Position numbers and translations under genes: made by a program
Part shown: piece by piece, positions 55,794 through 64,000 of the stretch
Numbering within the stretch: the first letter of the stretch is position 1
Layout of the letters: the number at the start of each line of letters is the position of its first letter
Notes under the pieces: model-generated
Database searches by the model: none
Told to the model about the DNA's origin: nothing
Seen by the model: only the letters and a program-made list of their open reading frames with translations
Source of the DNA: Caecitellus pseudoparvulus
Taxonomy: Eukaryota; Bigyra: Bicosoecida
Length of the DNA: 64,000 bases
Direction of reading: 5' to 3'
Assembly (NCBI GenBank): GCA_965644315.1
Contig: CBFFRQ010000032.1
Coordinates: forward strand, 768,682-832,681

Positions 55794-57620
55794 ATGGGTG
55801 AAGCAAAGGTTGAGGACGTGACTGAGCGAGCAGTGAAGGATGCATTAGAGGTCCTTGATTCCCGCACGGTTGGTCTGGAGCCCCGCATCGCTGCGCTGGC
55901 CGTGATCCGCAAAGCAACGGCAGGTGACACGCCCGCCCTTGCCGAGCTCGCTTGCTCTGCCGGCATTGTCCGCGTCCTGTGCGTAGCGTTGCAGCAGTGG
56001 GATGTTGGTGCCAAGCTAGAGGCAGCCTGGTGCCTGTCCAACATTGCCGCAGGCTCTGACGCACACACGGAGGCAGCGTGCGCAGCTGCACCGTACCTCG
56101 TCGCGCTGTTGACGTCGGGCAACCCGCTGCTGGCAGAGCACGCGGCGTGGGGACTGGGCAACCTCGCCACCACTCCAGATTCCCGCGCTGCGGTCATGGC
56201 TGCTGGCGCCATGCAGCCCCTCGTGGACTGCATCGTCGCCGGCCTGGAGGCGGAGCTTGCCCGCGTCGCACGTGCCGACCCTGCGTCCCCACCCTCCAGC
56301 GAAGCCGAGGAGCCGCGGGTTGTGGTGGCTCGTGTTGCGGCGTGGGCCGCCACCAACCTCCTGCACCGCACTGCCAAGGCCCTACCCTTCCTGGCCGCGG
56401 GCCTGGCGCCTGCTCTGGCCAAAGTGTACTCCGCCCTGTGGCAGGCAGGGCAGGGAGGGGGGGTGCCTGGACCCACCCTGCCAGCCTTCAGTCGGCCAGT
56501 GCTTTTCGAAGTGGCCTGGCTCTCAGCGTACATCGCAGCCCGCGAGGAGGCCGCTGTGCAGGTGCTGGTGGAGAGTGGCGCTATGGGGGCGGCGTTGGGG
56601 CTGCTGGCCGCGCAGCACCCGCCCTTGGTGGTGCCGGCGCTGCGTCTGCTGGGCAACATCGCCGGCTGCGGCGTGCCTGCGTGGAACGAAGCCCTGGTGT
56701 CTGGGCCTGGCTTGTTGCAGGCGCTGGGGCAGTTGCTGGAGGGGGGGGCGGCGCAGGGGGGCACAGATGCTCAGCAAGCCTTCGTGTTCCGACTGGAGGC
56801 CATGTGGGTGCTGGGGCAGCTGGCGGTGACTCATGCTGGGAGCCTCGTGGCGGGGGGGCTCGTACCGGCCATGTCTCGGCACCTGACGCCCCCATGGCAC
56901 CTGCTCACCACCACCATGACAGCCCTGTACAACATCCTCCGCCACGGGGCCACAGCGCCAGTGGGAGGCGGCAGCACAGCTCCCACAGGGCTTGCCATGA
57001 CGCCCACCCACACCAGCTCCGTGGCAGGCAGCACAGCCACCGCCACGCCGGCCCCGCCACCACCCCCTGCTGCAGCCTCTTCAGACAAGGGCATTAGCCT
57101 GTCCCCGCCTTCCCTGACACCGCCGCCCTTCTTGCGAGACGTCCTGGACCAGCCAGGCGTGCTGCAGGCGTTCATTGACGGCTTGAACAAGCCCGACCTG
57201 TCCGTCGTCCACCGCTGCCTGAGCGTGGTGGACATGGCCCTGCGCTTCTTGCCAGACGGGGCCCAGCGGGTGGAAATGATGGGGGGGGTGGACGCCCTGT
57301 CCACCCTGGTCATGCGGGGGCCGGGCGACTCCAGCAGTGTGGAGGTGGCTGGCTTGACGAGCGAGGCAGAGGCCCTCTCCTCCTGGGCCGAGGACTTGTA
57401 CGATCGCTTCTTCACAGACAGCGATGGCGAGGGGGAGCATGCCGCGGAACTGCCGCAGGGCCAGCTGACTCTGGGCGCCTGGGCATCCAAGCCCCTGCCT
57501 TTGGCTGCTGGTTTCCTGCAGGCTGGCGCAGCAGGCAGCCCCGAGCCTGCCACTGGCCCACGCGTGCCGAAGACGGCCAACCTGCCAGCTTGGGCGACGA
57601 AGGGAAGTAACCCTGCCTGA
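55794..57620 (+). CDS. ARM-repeat protein, importin-alpha-like
   Basis: A single exon of 608 codons from ATG 55794 (MGEAKVEDVTE); the frame is open further upstream but without an ATG. About eight to ten ARM repeats are visible, with the importin-alpha pattern of helix 3 ending in WxLxNI/LA: LEAAWCLSNIAAGSDAHTEA, AEHAAWGLGNLATTPDSR, RVAAWAATNLL, LRLLGNIAGCG and RLEAMWVLGQLAV. The Trp/Asn array in the groove is how importin-alpha binds nuclear localisation signals. There is no basic importin-beta-binding segment at the N-terminus, so transport by the classical importin-beta route is doubtful. A disordered Pro/Ala-rich loop interrupts the last repeats (residues 410-460). It may be a diverged importin-alpha or a TMCO6-like ARM protein. 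Confidence 0.75.
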   Translation: MGEAKVEDVTERAVKDALEVLDSRTVGLEPRIAALAVIRKATAGDTPALAELACSAGIVRVLCVALQQWDVGAKLEAAWCLSNIAAGSDAHTEAACAAAPYLVALLTSGNPLLAEHAAWGLGNLATTPDSRAAVMAAGAMQPLVDCIVAGLEAELARVARADPASPPSSEAEEPRVVVARVAAWAATNLLHRTAKALPFLAAGLAPALAKVYSALWQAGQGGGVPGPTLPAFSRPVLFEVAWLSAYIAAREEAAVQVLVESGAMGAALGLLAAQHPPLVVPALRLLGNIAGCGVPAWNEALVSGPGLLQALGQLLEGGAAQGGTDAQQAFVFRLEAMWVLGQLAVTHAGSLVAGGLVPAMSRHLTPPWHLLTTTMTALYNILRHGATAPVGGGSTAPTGLAMTPTHTSSVAGSTATATPAPPPPPAAASSDKGISLSPPSLTPPPFLRDVLDQPGVLQAFIDGLNKPDLSVVHRCLSVVDMALRFLPDGAQRVEMMGGVDALSTLVMRGPGDSSSVEVAGLTSEAEALSSWAEDLYDRFFTDSDGEGEHAAELPQGQLTLGAWASKPLPLAAGFLQAGAAGSPEPATGPRVPKTANLPAWATKGSNPA

Positions 57621-57919
57621 CGTGGAATCCGGAATGCACGCATGGCTTGCTGGCAGCTCAGTGCAGGCAGTTGGTCACAAGTATGTGTGTGTGTAAGCGT
57701 GCGGCGTGGGGGAGGCGGAGCAAGCGGGCCGGCTCGTAGGGCGTTACAGCGGGAGGGTCACAAGCGGGGATGTGAACGGCCGCCACGTGGCGCAAAAGCT
57801 CACGGTGGCACATATATTTCACCCCACAGACTCACCGCCTCCGCAGTGTGCTTTCACCGTGTGCTGTAGCTGGTGCTGTCTCCGGGCTGGGCCACAATAC
57901 AGCGCGAGGCAGTGCAGGC

Positions 57920-60900
57920 ATGGCGTTTCATGGCTACGGCGGGCCTCCAACTGGCCCCGGCCAGGCTCCCACTCCCGCGGGGCAGCCAGGGCCATACCCT
58001 TACACGCAGCCACAAGCTGCAGGACCTCCAGCCTCACAAGGAAGTGCGTGAGCTGGTTATTGCGTGATAGCCCGTTGTCAGCGGGCCTGGCGGTGCCTCC
58101 GGATGGTGTCGCACAGCCAGCTTATACCGCAGCTTGCCTCTGCGCCAGTGGCGGAAGAAGCCGCGTGCGGGACAAAGTGCGGGTACATCCATGTCGCAAA
58201 CGTACACTTTGCGTTCCTATGCTGGGTTGCTGCCCCAAAGGCCACTTGACGCTGCTGGAGCCACTGCCTGCCTTGCGGCATTACACTTCCTGCTGACGGA
58301 GCTTTGCAAGCGCCAGGCCCCCGTTCACGCGCCCCCTGCCTTTTCGCAGTTCCACCGACATCCTATGGTGGTCCTCCCACCATGGGTATGCCTCCGACTT
58401 CAGCTGGACCCCCTACAGCCACGACAGGTGCGTGTAGCTTCGCGGCACTGGCTCTGGACCTACACCTGGCACGCTGTGACCTCCTCTGCGCCTTCAGGTG
58501 TGCCTGCAGGGGGCTTCGCCCCACCTCCCGCACCAACACAGTTCCAGCAGCCTCCTGCACCAAGTGTAGGAGGAGGTCCACCAACCGGCATGGGTGGCCC
58601 ACCAACCGGCATGGGCGGCCCACCTACCAGCATGGGCGGCCCACCGACAGGCATGGGTGGCCCACCAACGAGCATGGGCGGCCCACCGACCGGCATGGGT
58701 GGCCCACCAACCGGCATGGGTGGCCCACCGACAGGTATGGGTGGCCCACCGACAGCCATTGGTGCCCCGCCGACAACTGGTGTCACCGCACCAGCCATGC
58801 CTAGCAGTGTGAAGTTCATGAACCCATTCGGCGGAAGCGGCGAGGGGGGGCAGCCTGCCCCAGTAGGCACAGCTGGCGGTTTGATTGCTGCTCCCTCCGG
58901 TGCCATGCCCGCGACAGGAGCGCCCAACATCCCCACCGCCACAGTGGATGCGTCCAAGAACTGCCGTCCAGAGTACATGTCTGTGACCATGGACCGCATC
59001 CCCGCCACGCAGAGCCTGCTGGCGAAGACGTGCCTGCCGCTGGGCCTGTGTATCCAGCCGATGGCGGAAGCGCCTGGCCTGCCTGACCGGCCGCTGGTGG
59101 ACTTTGGCCAGGTCGGCGTCATTCGCTGTGAAAATTGCCGGGCGTACATCAACCCCTTCGTGGAGTGGCTGGAGAACGGGACTCAGTGGCAGTGCAACTT
59201 CTGCGGCAACTTGAACGTGACGCCCTCTGGGTACTACTGCGGCCTGGACTCAGAGGGCCGCCGGCATGACCTTGCCAAGCGCCCTGAGCTGTGCACGGGG
59301 TCCGTGGAGATGGTGGCGCCGGACGAGTACATGGTGCGGGCCCCCGTCGCACCAGCCTACGTCTTCGTCCTGGACGCCTCCTTCAACGCCGTGCAGAGCG
59401 GCATGCTGGAGGCAGCCTGCGAGGCCATCCTGGAGTCCCTGGACAACCTGCCAGGCGGCGACCGCACCCAGGTGGCCTTCCTCACCTACTCCACAGCGGT
59501 GCACTTCTACTCCCTGCGCCCTTCAGCTTCCGCCCCCGCCATGCACGTCGTTGCCGACATCGACGACTTGTTCATGCCCACTTCCGGGGAAGACCTGCTG
59601 GTGAACTTGACTGAAGCGCGGCCCCTGGTGGAGGCACTGCTGGAGACACTGCCAGCCATGCACGCCAACAGCAAGGCCGCCGACACGTGCCTGGGCTCTG
59701 CCCTCAACGCCGCCTACGCCATCATGCAGCACCTGGGCGGCAAAATGGTGGTGTGCCTGTCCCACCTGCCCTCCCAGGGCGCAGGCAAGCTGCAGCAGCG
59801 GGAGGGGCCCCGCATGCTGGGCTCCGACGACGAGTTCAAGCTGCTGGCGCCCGATGTCGGCGTTGGCGGCTCCTTCTACCGCAACCGGGCCGTGGACTTC
59901 TCCCGCCAGCAGATCTCCGTGGACGTCTTCATGCTGGGCAACCAGTACACTGACGTGGCCACCATTGGCAGCATGGCGCGGTACACCGCCGGGCAGGCCT
60001 TCTTCTACCCACACTACCAGGGACAGGTGGACGCGCCCCGCCTGCAGGCCGACCTGCTGCACACACTCACCCGCACGACAGGGTTTGAGGCAGTCATGCG
60101 CGTGCGCGTGTCTGCTGGGCTCAGCATCTCCAACTTCTACGGCAACTTCTTCATCCGGGGGCAGGACCTGCTCACGCTGCCCAACATCACCCCCGACACG
60201 GCCTTCAACGTGGAGATGGCGCACGGAGCCGCCTCCCTCGCCCCAGGCGCCGTCGTCGCCGTGCAGGGCGCACTGCTGTACACCACCGCCGACGCCCAGA
60301 GGCGCATCCTCGTGCACACCATGGCCATCCCCGTCACCACCCTGCTGTCGGAGGTGTTCAGCGCCGCCAACGTCGACGCAGTGCAGAACATGATCGCCAA
60401 GGTGGCCCTGGACACCGCCCTGCGCAACGGCCTGCCTGCCTGCCGCCGCTACCTGCACCGCGTGGTGGTGGAGGTGTCCAGAGCATACGCCTCCAGCGAG
60501 TCCCCGCTGGGCGTGCCACAGCCCGCGGCGGGCGGCGGTGTGAACCTCCCTGAGTCCCTGCAGCTCCTGCCGCTGTACTCCATGGCCCTGCAGAAGAGCA
60601 TCGTGTACCGGGGTGGCAGCGACATCTCCTCCGACGAGCGGGCGCACCTGGTGTACACCATGCTCACCATGCCCGCCCTCAAGTGCCGTGCGTACTGCTA
60701 CCCCCGCCTCTTCTCCCTGCACGACATGGAGGAGGGCGCGGGGCGCCCCGTGCCTGACGGCGTCGACGTGGACCCCGATGACGTCGCAGGCTACTCCCGC
60801 ATCCGCCTGCCTGCCACCCTGCACAACACCGAGTCTGCGCTGGACGCCGGTGGTGTCTACCTCCTGGACGACACCGTGGAGATGTTCCTGTGGGTGGGCT

Positions 60901-61553
60901 CTGCCGCGCCCTCGGGGCTGCTGCAGGCGCTCTTCGGCGTGCCGTCCCTGGCCGGCGCCAACACGGCAGGCCTGCTCCTGCTGCCCTTGGAAAACGACTA
61001 CTCGACGAGGGTACTGGCCATTGTGAACGCCCTGCAGGAGTCCGCATGCCCCCAGCAGCGCCTGCGGGTGGTCTGCCAGGGTGCAGGGGGCTACCTCGAA
61101 AGCCGCTTCAAATACCGCATGGTGGAAGACGGCCAGAACTTCACAGGCGGAACCCTGGCCTACGCAGAGTACCTCGCAACAGTGGCCCGTGAAACAGCCG
61201 CCGTCGGTGCTGGTGCCCCCGGTGGCGGCAACGTGCCGCCTCCGCAAGCAGGCCCTCCCAGCCAAAGCCAGCCTCAGCATGGAGCACCCGTGGCCGGGAG
61301 CATGGGCGGCCCTCCACCATCTGGCGCACCACCCCGACAGCAGGTGCCGCCGACAGCTGGCTCAACACCCGGCTTTGGGGGGCCACCGCCCATGACGGGT
61401 GGGCCACCCGCTCATGGTGGGCCCCCGACCAGCGGACCGCCTCCCGCACAGGGTGGGCCGCCTCCCATGCAGGGTGGTGGGCCACCCATGGGAGGACCTC
61501 CAATGGGGGGGCCTCCAACAGGCGGCTTCGGACCGCCTCCATCTCGCCGCTAA
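57920..61553 (+). CDS. SEC24: COPII coat cargo-adaptor subunit SEC24
   Basis: Exon 1 is 57920-58043; later exons are 58350-58427 and 58498-61553. Between 58044 and 58349 at least one more small exon is likely (coding QPAYTAA-type sequence from about 58082), but its borders are unresolved. The total is about 1,150 residues. The N-terminus is Gly/Pro/Gln-rich, as is normal for SEC24. The C2C2 zinc finger follows (IRCENCRAYINPFVEW...WQCNFCGNLN), then the trunk (PVAPAYVFVLDASFNAV, PGGDRTQVAFLTYSTAVHFYSL), beta-barrel, helical and gelsolin-like domains (AGGVYLLDDTVEMFLWVG). SEC24 pairs with SEC23 on SAR1-GTP at the ER and selects cargo by its sorting signals. The C-terminus carries an extra GGPP-rich tail after the gelsolin domain, which is uncommon. 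The zinc-finger cysteines are intact. Confidence 0.93.
58571..58780 (+). repeat. 21-bp tandem repeat (GGPPT[GS]M) in SEC24
   Basis: Nine consecutive 21-bp units encode Gly-Gly-Pro-Pro-Thr-Gly/Ser-Met, ending in a degenerate GGPPTAIGAPPTTG. The units are almost identical at DNA level, so copy number probably varies between strains or alleles. It lies in the disordered N-terminal arm of SEC24. Confidence 0.9.
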
Positions 61554-61759
61554 TGAGTTCAAATTCATGCCAACGGCAGTGCCTTCAGCAGCCCATGCTC
61601 AGCTCACCGTTCCAGAGGCCGGCAAAGGGAGAGTGCGGAATTTGCGTTGGCTTGGAGCATCGCTGAGCACAGCCCCCTGCCGAACGCTCCACAACAGAAA
61701 GGGTTTCAGCGGCGTGCCGAGGGCATATAGGCAGGCTCTGGAACTCAGTGGAACTCACC

Positions 61760-63202
61760 ATGGCAGCCCAGGCCACCCATGCGAGACTGGCTTCCACCCC
61801 GCACAGGGCACACCACAGCTCACCCGAAGCAACGCGACGGGGCCGCAAGCGCAGACGCCAAACCGCGTCGGCACCCGACAGTGAGGGCGCTAGGGGAAGC
61901 CACAACTACCCCTGGGGTGCCCATGGTGCTTCCCGACTGCAGGCTTCGCTGGCCCCTCGATACGCTGACCATGCAAGCGGAGAACCGGGAAGTGAGGCCA
62001 GCGTGGCCCCCGCATACGCCCAAGCAAGCGCAGCGGCGGGAAGTGCAGCGACAGAGCAGACACGCCCACGTGCCGAAGTGGATGATGCTACCGTGCGGTA
62101 TGTGTATAGCTGGATGGCGCTGCGCATGGGCCTGTGGAGCGTGCCTGTGCGGGAGCTGACACCGCTGCTGTTTCTGGGCAACGCAGCAGGGGACGGCAGC
62201 AGCGCAGACCCGAGCGACTTGGCCGCCCTGCCCCAGCAGGCGGCGCGAATCACCACGCAGAGTTTCACCTTGCCGGCGTCGTTCACACCGAGGAGCCACA
62301 GAGTTGAAGTGCCCGCTGTGGGCCTGCGCCACGCAGGGCCGGGAGGGTGGGAGGTCTTGCCAGCGTGGCCTGCGCGAAGTGTGTACCTGTCAGTGAATGG
62401 CAAAGTGGTGCCCAGCCTGGCGCCTCCTGCCAGCTCACCCAGCGCGGGAGTGGACATTGCCTCCGCCTGTGTCCCAGGCAACAACTCCCTAAAGCTGTGC
62501 TGCTACGCGCCTGACGCCGTCGTGGCCCAGGTCCGCCTGGCGCGCATGCTGCCCCCCACCACCACACCCAGCGCCGTGGCTCGTGCAGCCCTGCGCAGCC
62601 TGCCTCACGCTGTCTGCACCATGGCCCTGCGCCTCGCCGCGGGGGGGGGTCTGGCCAGCGGAAGGGGGGGGCAGACGCCGCCGCCTGGTGCCCTTGCGGC
62701 GGCCAAGCGTGGGCAGCTGTCTGCGTGCCAGGCTGTGTTTGAGGCGATGGCGGAGTCACGGCGGGGCAAGAGCAGGGCGCTGGTGTGGGCAGTGGGGGCG
62801 AACGGTGATGCGGAAGTGATGGCCACTGGCGTGACCCTGTCCCTGGCTGACCCCCTGACTGGGGCCCCCTTGCAGTGGCCCGTGCGGGGACAACACTGCA
62901 CCCACGTCGCATGCATGGACCTCCAAGTACTGCTCACGGGGGCTGCGGAGGGCACACTGACCCTGCACACTGCTGGGTGCCTGGCCTGCCCCCTCTGTCG
63001 TGCGCCAGTGCACTGGAGCGAGCTGTGCCTGGACTCAGCCACGCTGGGCCTGCTGCATGCTGTACGGGGGGGGGCAACGCAGGGCACGCTTGGCCTGCTG
63101 CAGGCCCCCCCACCTGCCCAGGAAGTCGGCGGCGGGGAGGAGGGGGCGGCCCCTGTCAATGTTGCCGTTGACCACGATGGCTCCTGGACGCTCGTGCCGT
63201 GA
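61760..63202 (+). CDS. PIAS/SIZ-type SUMO E3 ligase (PINIT + SP-RING)
   Basis: A single exon of 480 codons from ATG 61760; the frame opens 12 nt earlier but with GTG. The first 100 residues are disordered, with a basic GRKRRR nuclear signal. Residues 100-270 fit a PINIT domain, ending with SVYLSVNGKVVPS and PGNNSLKLC. The SP-RING is at about 360-425: VTLSLADPLTGAPLQWPVRG, CTHVACMDLQ, then a CPLC pair and WSELCLD. The zinc ligands Cys, His, Cys and Cys of the SP-RING are present. Such proteins position SUMO-charged Ubc9 and stimulate SUMO transfer to nuclear substrates. No SAP DNA-binding domain is evident at the N-terminus, unlike plant SIZ1 and animal PIAS, and the protein is shorter than those. 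Confidence 0.87.
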   Translation: MAAQATHARLASTPHRAHHSSPEATRRGRKRRRQTASAPDSEGARGSHNYPWGAHGASRLQASLAPRYADHASGEPGSEASVAPAYAQASAAAGSAATEQTRPRAEVDDATVRYVYSWMALRMGLWSVPVRELTPLLFLGNAAGDGSSADPSDLAALPQQAARITTQSFTLPASFTPRSHRVEVPAVGLRHAGPGGWEVLPAWPARSVYLSVNGKVVPSLAPPASSPSAGVDIASACVPGNNSLKLCCYAPDAVVAQVRLARMLPPTTTPSAVARAALRSLPHAVCTMALRLAAGGGLASGRGGQTPPPGALAAAKRGQLSACQAVFEAMAESRRGKSRALVWAVGANGDAEVMATGVTLSLADPLTGAPLQWPVRGQHCTHVACMDLQVLLTGAAEGTLTLHTAGCLACPLCRAPVHWSELCLDSATLGLLHAVRGGATQGTLGLLQAPPPAQEVGGGEEGAAPVNVAVDHDGSWTLVP

Positions 63203-63553
63203 CCGCAGGCACGCTGCAAAGTGGCGATCAGCGGAACCCAGCCACACCGTACTGCACGTGCACAGGGACCCAGTGCACCCCAGCAGCTCCCCTCCCCCTG
63301 CCGCGTGCAGGCTGGCGCCGCTTGCCGCAATGCAGACCCCTAGTACTGCTCAGCACGAGTGCCCACGAAGATGGTCACAGACGCGTCGCGCCAGTCTTGA
63401 CTTGCCGCGGGCCACAACAAAAGCACTGTGCACTCCTGCACGCTTTTCTTGGCATCCTTGTCTTTCCAACTCGCCACCTGGCATCGCCTGCACTGGGTCT
63501 GACCGTGGCCTTTGGCCCCCTGCGACGCGAGCGGAATCTGACACCACCACGCC
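63203..63553. other. intergenic region before the right-end ankyrin gene
   Basis: This 351-bp spacer between the SUMO ligase stop and the next start codon, on the same strand, holds no recognisable coding, RNA or repeat feature. It presumably contains the 3' UTR of the first gene and the promoter of the second. Confidence 0.4.
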
Positions 63554-64000
63554 ATGGCTGACAACAGCACTGCAGGGTCGTGGCTGGGTGACTGGCGGGC
63601 GGCTTGTGAAGTCCAGGGTGTGGATTGGCTGCTGGCGCTGCTGCATGCTGGCTCTTCTGGTGCCCAGTGCGGCATGGCGTCGCTGGCGCCGTCTGACATT
63701 GCCGAGGCAGCGCGTGTGGCTTGCTCGGAGCAGGCCATGCAACTGTTGCGTGAGCTGCTGGCAATCACTGCAAGCCGGGGCCTTGACATGGAGAGTACCT
63801 TTGGGGGTGCCTTTCGGACTGCGTGTGAGAGAGGCCGTGCAGACATCGTGCGTGAGTTGCTGAAGGTGGGAGGCGACAACAGCATCGATGCAAATGTGGA
63901 CGGGGGGTTTGGTCTCCGGGCTGCCTGCGCCAACGGCCACTTGGAGGTGGTGCACGAACTGCTGGCATTGGCAGGCGAAAGGGAAGTGGATGTCCATGCA
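63554..64000 (+). CDS. ankyrin-repeat protein, same family as the gene at 24 kb (3' end outside window)
   Basis: Open from ATG 63554 to the window edge, 149 codons. It starts MADNSTAGSWLGDWRAACEVQG, a short N-terminal helix pair, and enters ankyrin repeats from about residue 60. The repeats have the family form FRTACERGRADIVRELLKV and LRAACANGHLEVVHELLAL, with the AGEREVDVH linker at the very end of the window. This linker matches the SGHREVDVH linker of the gene at 23963-24637. More repeats certainly follow outside the window. Its clean N-terminus may show what the first exon of the 24-kb gene should look like. Confidence 0.75.
   Translation, partial: MADNSTAGSWLGDWRAACEVQGVDWLLALLHAGSSGAQCGMASLAPSDIAEAARVACSEQAMQLLRELLAITASRGLDMESTFGGAFRTACERGRADIVRELLKVGGDNSIDANVDGGFGLRAACANGHLEVVHELLALAGEREVDVHA

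Noticed and set aside
58134-58349. Extra SEC24 exon reading SMSQTYTLRSYAG
   Set aside because: The stretch is open in the final SEC24 frame but has no clean acceptor/donor pair that keeps frame on both sides; left as unresolved.
59523-61280. 585-codon minus-strand frame
   Set aside because: Antisense to the SEC24 trunk and gelsolin domains, which are certain.

Overview
This is a GC-rich window of nuclear DNA from a flagellated unicellular eukaryote. Genes lie 30-600 bp apart on both strands. They are interrupted by short GT-AG introns, mostly 61-122 nt, ending in a pyrimidine-rich CAG. A ciliary microtubule-inner-protein family member and a kinesin point to a cilium. A fungal/archaeal-type diaminopyrimidine reductase for riboflavin synthesis, rather than a plant/bacterial RibD, argues against the green lineage. 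A heterotrophic protist, possibly a stramenopile, fits, but the sequence alone does not settle the lineage. I saw no tRNA, rRNA, CRISPR array, viral gene or autonomous transposon.

Layout. 0-4 kb: an RRM splicing-factor-like gene cut by the left edge, an unknown helical nuclear-type protein, and APC10 of the anaphase-promoting complex. 4-12 kb: mitochondrial-type serine hydroxymethyltransferase, an ankyrin protein, a CIMIP2-like ciliary protein, and a PDZ protein on the opposite strand. 12-17 kb: a BAR plus myotubularin lipid phosphatase. 17.6-23.7 kb: a P-loop NTPase gene and a facing gene made of four copies of an exon-sized module; the NTPase carries a fifth copy at its N-terminus. This is the least familiar part of the window. 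24-28.6 kb: an ankyrin gene, a secreted GH18-like barrel protein and a long coiled-coil protein. 28.8-34 kb: an FHA/F-box/LRR protein and a short kinesin. 34.5-39.6 kb: an OSCA/TMEM63-like channel and the riboflavin reductase. 40-54.5 kb: one 4,755-residue surface receptor with Cys-rich, cadherin, IPT/TIG, multi-TM and WW parts. 55-64 kb: a small putative membrane protein, an ARM-repeat importin-alpha-like protein, SEC24 of the COPII coat, a PIAS/SIZ-type SUMO ligase, and an ankyrin gene cut by the right edge.

The genes are mostly independent eukaryotic housekeeping and signalling genes; there is no operon or biosynthetic cluster. In most genes the introns sit near the 5' end, followed by one very long exon. 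Gene models were built by hand from reading frames, splice consensus and family similarity. Exon boundaries are therefore predictions, good where frames join within conserved motifs and weak where noted.
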